Source of the DNA: Leptasterias polaris
Lineage: Eukaryota; Echinodermata; Asteroidea; Forcipulatida; Asteriidae
Direction: 5' to 3'
Assembly (NCBI GenBank): GCA_037783415.1
Contig: JAZGTN010000003.1
Coordinates: 6,176,501 to 6,240,500, forward strand
Length of the DNA: 64,000 bases
The notes under the pieces were generated by a model. It was given only the letters and a program-made list of their open reading frames with translations. It made no database searches and had not been told where the DNA came from. The translations under genes and the position numbers were made by a program. Every line of letters starts with the position of its first letter. The first letter of the stretch is position 1. Of this stretch, positions 59,101 through 64,000 are shown piece by piece.

Positions 59101-60891
59101 AAAAATTATGCAACAACAAGATTGCCAAATTAATTATAAATACCTGTAATAATGAAATACGTACATTTACAAAATGTTCATATCATTGGAGAAAATAACA
59201 TTTGTTTAAGCACGCAGACAACACTGGTAATTATCAAAGACCATGGGTATCAGCACTTTTTTTTCGATCCAACACATACATGAAACAACGAACCTGTTCA
59301 AGCTCAAGCATTCACTGGAGTCACAAGAAAATAGTCGAAAAAACCTTGGATGATTTAACTATTTTCAAACATTGGAATTTAGACTCATGTGATCAAAACT
59401 AATTTGTTTTACTAATTTCTCAAAACTACAGCATTTCAAGGGAAGTTTTCCACCATGACCATCTCTATATCATGTGTAAGTTATGTGCAAATCAGTGAAC
59501 ATCTATATTTTCAACATATGTGGGATTTGAGTCATTGCATGGTGAGGTACTGCAGTATCAATGTATATTTGGTTTGCGATTACACCATGTGTATATCTAC
59601 TTGCTAGGTAGATTTTGTTCTTTTGAGAACTTGTCTTGCTATTTATTCTACTGCCGCGGAATAGATTTTTCAGAATTCGGGAGACTTCTCAATTCTAAAA
59701 AGAACTGTCCAGATTTTTATTAACTACCAACTGGGCGGAAGGTAGGAAATCAACCAGGACTTCTACTTTTGCTTAGTGGATCGAGGGGAATTCTCGTTAT
59801 TAACTTCACTGCCGCGGAGTGAGTTCCTAATTGGTCTATATTTTCAACCTAATACCAATGTTGTGCACACCCCTAAGACAAAGACATTGTTCAGTAAAGG
59901 GCTTTGGTGATGTGTCTCACCAGATTTTCATCTCCTGGTTCGTCACCGTCAGGGTCCATCATCTCACGGTTCAACTGCTTGAAGACATCCTCTTCATCAA
60001 AGTAGTTCTTCTCATTCCCCTCTGAGTGATAATAATAATGAGTGAGATTTGAAACTTTGCATGGTGGAGATTCAATCCATGTCTGTGGGTGAGATTTGAA
60101 ACTTTGCATGATACAATCTTACCATGTATATGAGTAGGATTTGAACTTTTGCATGGTGGAGATACAATCTAGTAGGGTTTGCCATAGAACACCCAGCCAC
60201 AAAAAATGCCCCAAATTGACCAAAAAACAAACAAAAGAGTTTGAAAATCGCACACTCACTTCTCAATATGTTAAAGATGCAACATCAGGCATTTAATTGT
60301 ACTCATCATTATTTGGTGCACTAAGTTTATGTTTTTTAGTCCACAATCGGACAAACAATGTCAAGTCGGCTGTAACTATTGAGCAATTGGAATAGACAGG
60401 TGCCCTACTGTATACAACTTCATCGTGGAGTTTTTTTTCCCCTGCAATTTATGCACCACGGTCAGTGGGTTGCTAGTACGACTACAGATGTCAACATTTT
60501 GAATAAAAAAGGAGTAAAGCGCTTCAGTGACTGGGTCTTGTTGTACATGTAGTATGCACGAAGTACACGTCCTAAAAATACATGCACATCATAATATGTG
60601 ATTGTGTAGTTGGTACACGCATGGAATAAAGACATGTGCAAACATGGCGACCCGCTTGACAGTTCATACTGGTGAGTACATTCCATTTCTATTCTGATAA
60701 ACTCATGAACCCACGAAACAAACATAACAGGTCTAATCGGCAATTTATGAAGTCCACATACCCACTGGTTGACACACTTCAAACTCCACACCTTTACTCT
60801 CTGGTTTACAGAGCTCTTCAAGGTCTACAGGCTCGGACAAGTTAATGTGAAACTCGTCTTCAAGGCGATCTACATGACTCGCGGGCTCCAT
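47086..60891 (-). CDS. FKBP6: FKBP6/Shutdown-like FKBP-TPR co-chaperone (twelve coding exons, 477 aa)
   Basis: Family role: an HSP90 co-chaperone needed for piRNA loading onto PIWI proteins and for transposon silencing in germ cells. CDS joins complements of 60762-60891, 59921-60021, 58070-58187, 57417-57506, 56652-56783, 56007-56137, 53775-53834, 52806-53003, 51837-52026, 49006-49102, 48072-48198 and 47086-47145. All junctions are GT-AG and the phases chain to 1434 nt. Residues 78-200 form the FKBP domain (TATVHYNGYLEY, PYDSTRLRNRP, GKVIEGLDVA, EPKYAFGAMG, VPPRIPENAA). Residues about 225-365 form three TPRs with clamp-type residues R233, N237, N283, K313 and R317. Several PPIase pocket residues are changed (Trp59 equivalent is L153, Tyr82 is F176, His87 is V181), as expected for FKBP6. 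It is longer than human FKBP6 (327 aa), with about 77 extra N-terminal and 90 extra C-terminal residues. FKBP4/5 are excluded because there is only one FKBP domain. Confidence 0.93.
47885..47975 (-). mobile_element. tRNA-like SINE remnant
   Basis: Minus strand CAGGTCGGCTTGGTGGTTTC (A-box-like) then CCCCGGTTCTAATCTCGCC (B-box-like), in FKBP6 intron 11. Confidence 0.45.
48072..48198 (-). CDS. FKBP6: FKBP6 coding exon 11 (C-terminal extension)
   Basis: Residues 416-458, AFEEDKALSEMPIALDTL then SAEVDYIQQAATELGL. Predicted helical, not present in human FKBP6. Assignment to this gene rests on strand, position and phase. Confidence 0.68.
48318..48440 (+). repeat. dispersed repeat, pair with 52087
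   Basis: GGCCTAACGTTTCGAACCTAGCAGGGTCTTTCTAAAAGG and GCAGTCAGGTGGAAA are shared with 52087-52200, about 3.8 kb away. Resembles sequence often beside Penelope-like elements; identity unproven. In intron 10-11 of FKBP6. Confidence 0.6.
49006..49102 (-). CDS. FKBP6: FKBP6 coding exon 10 (C-terminal extension)
   Basis: Residues 384-415, NKTSKTQDESRGLDKQKM then ATQELLKKRL. No domain. If the donor GTAAAT were not used, an in-frame TAA would end the protein here, so a shorter isoform is possible. Phase fits exon 11. Confidence 0.72.
49262..49335 (-). mobile_element. tRNA-like SINE remnant
   Basis: Minus strand GCTCGGTGGTCTAGTGACAA resembles a tRNA-derived A-box region; the B box (TGGTAAAGGTCACGAG) is degraded. 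Confidence 0.4.
49565..49604 (-). repeat. degenerate interstitial telomere-like repeat
   Basis: CAACCCTAATCCTAACACTA then ACCCTAACTCTAACAC: six imperfect CCCTAA units inside FKBP6 intron 9. Confidence 0.6.
49985..50085. repeat. imperfect foldback
   Basis: GGTTTGGTCTCGA...CAGTATACTC pairs with GAGTATACTG...TCGAGACCAAACC around TGCTCTTCT. Confidence 0.75.
50166..51090. mobile_element. hAT-type non-autonomous transposon
   Basis: An 8-bp target duplication GTTGTATT flanks both sides (50158-50165, 51091-51098). Ends CAGTGTTGTA and TACAACACTG are perfect inverted repeats; both features are hAT hallmarks. Both subterminal regions are built of a GTCCGAGTCCGAG hexamer repeat, in opposite orientation. 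925 bp, no transposase. In FKBP6 intron 9. Confidence 0.93.
51837..52026 (-). CDS. FKBP6: FKBP6 coding exon 9
   Basis: Residues 321-383, AFLQLSEFDKAQKWLSKA through YSKMFPSATKSS. TPR3 plus the capping helix with the family YxxMF ending. Donor GTACAC is weaker than its neighbours. Confidence 0.93.
52087..52200 (+). repeat. dispersed repeat, pair with 48318
   Basis: GGCCTGACGTTTCGACCCTA then GCAGAGTCTTTCTCGAAGGC and an (ACACA)n tract; shared with 48318-48440. In FKBP6 intron 8. Confidence 0.6.
52208..52376. mobile_element. TA-flanked MITE (GACCTTATGCA family)
   Basis: TA at 52206-52207 and 52377-52378. Ends GACCTTATGCATTGACGTCA and TGACGTCATATGCATAAGGTC are inverted. 169 bp. A diverged copy lies at 53592-53740. 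Confidence 0.85.
52806..53003 (-). CDS. FKBP6: FKBP6 coding exon 8
   Basis: Residues 255-320, AIRLLEEARLADESEEDE then LYLNSALCNIKL and KAMFRRGQ. TPR2 and start of TPR3, with clamp residues N283, K313 and R317. Confidence 0.95.
53199..53262 (-). mobile_element. tRNA-like SINE remnant
   Basis: Minus strand: TCCAGCACATTAATCCGCAA then GGTTCAAATCCCGCTC, a B-box half of the family at 30500. Followed by an inverted GATTCAAATCCCGCTC, making a short foldback. Confidence 0.5.
53592..53740. mobile_element. GACCTTATGCA-family MITE, diverged copy
   Basis: AACCTTATGCACATATGATG, GAGTAGGGCGCCCTC and TTTACCTCTAAGATGG match 52208-52376 in reverse complement. Confidence 0.7.
53775..53834 (-). CDS. FKBP6: FKBP6 coding exon 7
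   Basis: Residues 235-254, SGNELYQNKLFSKASYRYGK, second helix of TPR1. N237 fits the HSP90 carboxylate clamp. Acceptor TTTTTTCACAG; a TIR transposon ends only 66 bp upstream of it. Confidence 0.92.
53901..54810 (+). mobile_element. 910-bp TA-flanked TIR element
   Basis: TA at 53899-53900 and 54811-54812. Ends CTGTAATTTCCTGCGGATAA and TTATCCGCAGGAAATTACGG are inverted with one mismatch. TA target and terminal structure fit a Tc1/mariner/pogo-type non-autonomous element. Homologous to 12246-13060. Starts 66 bp upstream of the FKBP6 exon 7 acceptor. Confidence 0.9.
55358..55719 (+). mobile_element. CAGGCCTGGAA element (copy 4), interrupted
   Basis: CAGGCTTGAAATTTT... to AACAGAGGCCTG, split by the MITE at 55481-55672 within the CAAGACCAGGGCAACAGAGG block seen intact in the other copies. 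Confidence 0.75.
55481..55672. mobile_element. GGGCCCAATTTC MITE (copy 5), nested
   Basis: 192 bp. GGGCCCAATTTCATAGAGCT through GCTTAAGCAGCTCTATGAAA and TTGGCCCC: 28-bp inverted ends, the best pair in the window. Inserted in the CAGGCCTGGAA element. Confidence 0.9.
55720..55972. repeat. near-perfect palindrome, 116-bp arms
   Basis: Arms 55720-55835 and 55857-55972 are reverse complements with three substitutions and no gaps, around a 21-bp centre. In FKBP6 intron 6, 35 bp from exon 6. Confidence 0.95.
56007..56137 (-). CDS. FKBP6: FKBP6 coding exon 6
   Basis: Residues 191-234, ILFEVELMNI closes the FKBP fold; AEILNVAHAERK begins the first TPR helix. Donor GTAAGC opens the intron that holds the 116-bp palindrome. 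Confidence 0.95.
56652..56783 (-). CDS. FKBP6: FKBP6 coding exon 5
   Basis: Residues 147-190, GKVIEGLDVAISTMRKGE then EPKYAFGAMGVPPRIPENAA. Carries the L153, F176 and V181 changes at canonical PPIase positions. Confidence 0.95.
57417..57506 (-). CDS. FKBP6: FKBP6 coding exon 4
   Basis: Residues 117-146, VHYNGYLEYSDDPYDST then RLRNRPEKHRLGEG. FKBP beta strands with the retained Asp (D131); Phe36 and Phe46 equivalents are Y130 and H142. Confidence 0.95.
58070..58187 (-). CDS. FKBP6: FKBP6 coding exon 3
   Basis: Residues 78-116, TPFEKIARRM then GDGGVMKRVIKVGSGEVI. Matches the segment preceding the FKBP domain in FKBP6 (family pattern LxxRMxxIxGDxGVxKxVI). Confidence 0.93.
58200..59060 (-). pseudogene. 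LINE reverse-transcriptase C-terminal fragment with tail
   Basis: Minus strand: VQSYKYLGTIIDNKLTW, KGHQRMYFL-stop-KLRCFNVDKTIM, LFYTSVIESVILYDCFVW, KLQRIANQAGKIFG and SGKRLRSLHCRTTRYLNSFV. This is the C-terminal RT region of Rex/L2-like LINEs, with one stop near 58928. The AT-rich 3' tail ends in a TTCAATTCAAATC run near 58200. It sits in the FKBP6 intron between exons 2 and 3. Confidence 0.85.
59921..60021 (-). CDS. FKBP6: FKBP6 coding exon 2
   Basis: Residues 44-77, EGNEKNYFDEEDVFKQL followed by an Asp/Glu-rich stretch. No domain. Kept because its phases (1 in, 0 out) join its neighbours exactly. Confidence 0.8.
60762..60891 (-). CDS. FKBP6: FKBP6 coding exon 1
   Basis: Residues 1-43, MEPASHVDRL through EVCQPV. 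An acidic, unstructured N-terminal region. The ATG lies 18 nt after a strong acceptor (TTTTTTACCCATTTTCAG, ending at 60910), so the start exon also contains 5'UTR spliced from upstream. Donor GTATGT. Confidence 0.85.
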
Positions 60892-61323
60892 GGTTGTGAG
60901 GTGTTTGTTCTGAAAATGGGTAAAAAACATTACACAAGACACATGTTGAAAATAAACATTCTTGCATTCTTACTCAACATTGCATTTATAACCACTTTTG
61001 TCTTTGACCTGCTTAAAAAAAAATCTATAACAATCACTGACCCAATTAATATTCACCTTACGACAACGTCATCCCCACAATAAATCTTAGTTGCATCATT
61101 TTGTTTTGGGAGCCAGTTTCACTTTGTGTTTTTTTATAAAGCGTAGTGCGCATTTTCATGCGCTCACAATATCTTTCATGTAATTTGACTCCCCCAAAAA
61201 GGCAGACCAGGGACAAAAATTAGGCTTGATTGATGTCGCGGTGCAAGGGTTCATTTTGACAACTAAACTATATTTTGACATAAGTTAATATGGCCATTGA
61301 TGATTGATATTTTTGCAAACCTT

Positions 61324-61390
61324 TGCAAAGTGCAAGTTCAAGTTCAAGTTCAAGTTCAAGTGCAAGTGCAAAGTTCAAGTGCAAGTGCAT
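61324..61390 (+). repeat. (CAAGTT/CAAGTG)n hexamer repeat
   Basis: About eleven tandem hexamers, TTCAAG and TGCAAG variants. Confidence 0.9.
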
Positions 61391-61459
61391 TTAATGGCTC
61401 TATGCCTAGGCTACAGTGCTTGCTCAGTTGCCGTTTAGAAAACGAAAAGCAGCAGTAGG

Positions 61460-61994
61460 CTTAGCCCCATTAATAGTGCCAATACTCTGGACTTCCTCCG
61501 ATCCTTGGCCCTACGCCCATGTACCTCCAGGCGGTGAAATAATTTTTCGAATAGAATAGAAACTCACGTTTTTATGCCGAGATTTTTTCCCCAGTTGTCA
61601 CTTATTGCAGCTCATTTGTGGACAGCACATTAAGACGAAAATGTGCGCGCTCGTTTTGGTGTAATTTATGAAGAAAATCTGAAGCGTTACTGACACGATT
61701 TGACTGCCCGGCAAACATCATGGATGCCGGGGGATTCGATGCCGGGCAGTCAAATCGTGTCAGTAACGCTTCAGATTTTCTTCATAAATTACACCAAAAC
61801 GAGCGCGCACATTTTCGTCTTAATGTGCTGTCCACAAACGAGCTACAAAAGTGACAACTGGGGAAAAAATCTCGGCATAAAAACGCGAGTTTCTATTCTA
61901 TTCGAAAAATTATTTCACCTCCTGGAGGTACATGGGCATAGGGCCAAGGATCGGAGGAAATCCAGAGTATTGGCACTATGGGGCTACAGTAGGC
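61460..61994. repeat. large palindrome, about 253-bp arms
   Basis: 61460-61712 and 61741-61994 are reverse complements with few differences, around a 28-bp centre. Inner edges GACTGCCCGGC and GCCGGGCAGTC are perfect. Lies in the predicted FKBP6 5'UTR intron. Confidence 0.93.
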
Positions 61995-62228
61995 TGAACT
62001 TTTTTTGTTCTCCGTAGCCTTCCACCATCCACTTTATAAGTGATTTATTTGATTTTTAAATGGATGTTGGACTTCATTTCCCTTTTTGTGATAATCCTTA
62101 TAAGAGGAATTGGTAGCTAAACTGCTATTGACCTTTTATTAAAGTTAAAAAGGAAAATTCAAGCGCACTCATTATTGATGGAACTAAAAAGTAAAATAGA
62201 GTGTAGCATGCAGCATTGTCTAACCCCA

Positions 62229-62269
62229 CTTGTGTGTGGCCAAGATCTGACTCTTGGCCACCACACAAG
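62229..62269. repeat. short strong hairpin
   Basis: CTTGTGTGTGGCCAAGA and TCTTGGCCACCACACAAG pair with one bulged base around TCTGAC. Confidence 0.8.
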
Positions 62270-62476
62270 CATGACAATTTTAAATGAAGTCGAGCTAAAA
62301 GCCGAAAGGCGTAAGCGTTGTCAAGACCAGGCAGCACACACCCCAAAATTGCTTATTTTTCACGATTTTGACACATCTCAGTTCAAAGTGCCTGTGCCTC
62401 TCTGTATACACTCTGTCAATCCTTCTGGACAGGTATGAGGTAAGGATTTAATTTGACCTAAATTATGTGAGATAAA

Positions 62477-62513
62477 GTGGTGGTGGTGGTGGTGGGACGA
62501 GGGGGGGGGGGGG
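62477..62513 (+). repeat. (GGT)n followed by G-run
   Basis: Six GGT units, then GGACGA and a run of 13 G. Near the FKBP6 promoter; potential G-quadruplex. Confidence 0.9.
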
Positions 62514-62608
62514 TCCTGCAGTATTAAATTTGTATAAAATTGTATGCTCATCCTGATAGTCACTGTACAGTCATTGACAATGAGTTGAATGATCATCAAC
62601 AAACTTAC

Positions 62609-62700
62609 AGAATACCAGGCGAGTAGGTAGATGCAGCAACTAGGATCGCTGCTGAAACAAACTTCAGCTGGAGTCTTTCATTCGTCTTGTAGTTAGTTTG
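62609..62700 (-). other. candidate FKBP6 non-coding first exon
   Basis: A strong minus-strand donor (TATTCT then GTAAGT, intron side 62603-62608) lies upstream of FKBP6 and would pair with the 5'UTR acceptor at 60910-60912. The exon's outer boundary is a guess. Splicing would place the transcription start near the E-box cluster. Confidence 0.4.
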
Positions 62701-63633
62701 TAGTAATGGAGGGAGGGAGGAAGGAAGCACGTGCGGTGCATGTTCATGTTGTGTGTGTGTGTTGTTTTAAAATTAAAGCAGGAGAGTAGCGTAGCGCCCT
62801 CAAGCATCGTTGGACAAACGTCAATCGATATATCATGTATCGATTGCTTTTGGATTTGGATTAGTATGCAGGTCACTACTCATTAGCATACGGTGACCTA
62901 CGGTGGTGAGTAAACCAGCGCCGCACTCGTCACGTGTTGTGGTTACCGACGAACGTCACCATAGTCTGGCTATCTAAATTTACAACTGGCTGTTTAATTG
63001 ATCGAAAGAGGCATGGACTAGACATTAAAAAGATGACATTACCGTTACTCCCACGTGATTGCAGGTGTGTAGTAAACAAGCAGCCACATGATACACCGAC
63101 TGACCAATGAGGGGATAGTCTGCATAATTAATTGATTGATTCTATAATCGGTGGGGTTGTCTGCAAGTAAATGAAGTTAACATAATTTTGATTTTTTTCA
63201 AAAAGTAAATTTAAATACAAAATAATAACAAGAAATAGACTTATATAATCGAAATTTTATTGCAGAATTTGAAATCTTGCTTTTTGTTACAGAATGATAC
63301 TTTAATTTGTAAAATAATCTACGACGACACGTGTAAAAACCCCCTTCAATAAAAATGAACGATGCCATTATATGTTTTGATGTCAGACGTACGCGTGGTG
63401 TGTTGGCACGACTGCGCCCATGTACGATGCAATGAAGGACGGTGCTGCGCCGTCCAGATTATGTCATGCATATTCTTTATACGTAGGGTTCTCCCGCCAT
63501 CTTTGTGAATGTTCCAAGGAATCGACGATTTCGGGGAAGTTTTGAGATAAACTGATTATTTTAGGAAGAAAAGTGTAAGATCTGTGCCTTTAGTTTCTGC
63601 GGTCTGCAGGTGGTGCTGATCGGAGCATCAGTC
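62701..63633. promoter_or_regulatory. shared FKBP6-MNT promoter region with CACGTG E-boxes
   Basis: The head-to-head interval between the candidate FKBP6 first exon and the MNT start codon. CACGTG occurs at 62728-62733, 62931-62936 and 63052-63057; a fourth copy, at 63701-63706, is inside MNT exon 1. CACGTG is the core site for MAX heterodimers, including MNT-MAX. There is no clear TATA box. Regulation is inferred, not shown. Confidence 0.55.
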
Positions 63634-63718
63634 ATGAGCATTGAGACGCTTTTGGAGGCTGCAAAGTTTGTGGAATGGTCTGCGCAAATTGGATATGGAG
63701 CACGTGCAAATGACGATG
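63634..63718 (+). CDS. MNT: MNT-like MAX-network repressor, first coding exon (partial gene)
   Basis: MNT is a bHLH-zipper protein that pairs with MAX, binds CACGTG and recruits SIN3-HDAC to oppose MYC. Only 28 codons plus one base lie here: MSIETLLEAAKFVEWSAQ, then a stretch ending GARANDD. The first 14 residues are the amphipathic SIN3-interaction helix. They are nearly identical to the MNT N-terminus, and differ from the MXD form, where the motif is internal and begins with a different lead-in. The exon ends GATG followed by donor GTAAGA (phase 1), as expected for a short first exon. The bHLH-zipper must lie beyond 64000. Start is secure because MNT proteins begin with this helix. The rest of the window to 64000 is intron 1. 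Confidence 0.85.
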
Positions 63719-64000
63719 GTAAGAAAGATTGCCGGGTGTACATGTAGATTCTCTGGAAAGTTTACTTAATATTTAGTGTCCGTACAGCCATTTTACAGGT
63801 TCTTGTATTTTATAGTTTTACCACTTTTACCTACAGAAGTGAGCAATTAAAAGTGATCAGTTATGAAAAAGGGATTTTCGTCCAAATCGTTAAGAAGTGA
63901 TCATTTTTGGATTTGTGTTATTTATGAAGGCCGGGGCTGTTTAACCTTGAGTGCAATGATGCTTGTCATTTAAACTGAATATTCATGAGTCGAGAGCCTT

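Overview
This is a window of animal nuclear DNA: AT-rich, made of spliced genes with GT-AG introns, and very dense in short transposable elements. Several things suggest a marine deuterostome, most likely an echinoderm and plausibly a sea star: the repeat families (a tRNA-Leu-headed SINE carrying a GAGCAAGGCACTTAACC block, TTAA-flanked MITEs, and elements with a GGGCCCAATTTCATAGAGC terminus), decayed CR1/L2-like LINEs, a possible Penelope-like scrap, and vertebrate-like RANBP1 and FKBP6 proteins. The species call is inference; no mitochondrial or rRNA marker is present.

Layout. Positions 1-11621 hold a large inverted repeat. Its arms, 1-3385 and 7905-11621, carry small exon-like modules with splice-like borders. 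Between the arms lie an identical 503-bp tandem duplication, a 42-bp minisatellite set in its own inverted repeat, a 660-bp TIR transposon and a 349-bp tandem duplication. Positions 11.6-16.3 kb hold element remnants (a TIR element, a possible Penelope-like fragment, a tRNA-like SINE) and a long GGGGCG array. Positions 17.4-25.3 kb are repeat-only: a TTAA MITE, a complex repeat block with two Helitron-like 3' ends, a 3.7-kb satellite of 60-bp monomers, and a degenerate tandem repeat. Positions 26.1-31.96 kb hold two piggyBac-like MITEs, a broken LINE interrupted by a SINE, and other repeats. Positions 32-36.6 kb have no recognisable gene.

Three genes are supported by protein similarity and exact splice phase. 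RANBP1 (minus, CDS 44021 to 36656, six exons, 243 aa) is a Ran-GTP binding cofactor of nuclear transport. An FKBP6/Shutdown-type co-chaperone (minus, CDS 60891 to 47086, twelve coding exons, 477 aa) joins a degenerate FKBP domain to a TPR domain; in animals this family works with HSP90 in the piRNA pathway. The first coding exon of an MNT-type MAX-network repressor (plus, 63634-63718) carries the SIN3-interaction helix, and the rest of that gene lies beyond the window. FKBP6 and MNT are head to head across a compact intergenic region with three CACGTG E-boxes, the site class bound by MAX-MNT dimers, plus a fourth inside MNT exon 1. Two near-perfect palindromes lie in FKBP6 pre-mRNA or beside its promoter: 55720-55972 (intron 6) and 61460-61994.

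Most other open frames are chance or repeat-derived (satellite, minisatellite and GGGGCG frames) and were left out. All calls come from reading the sequence; no database search was run.
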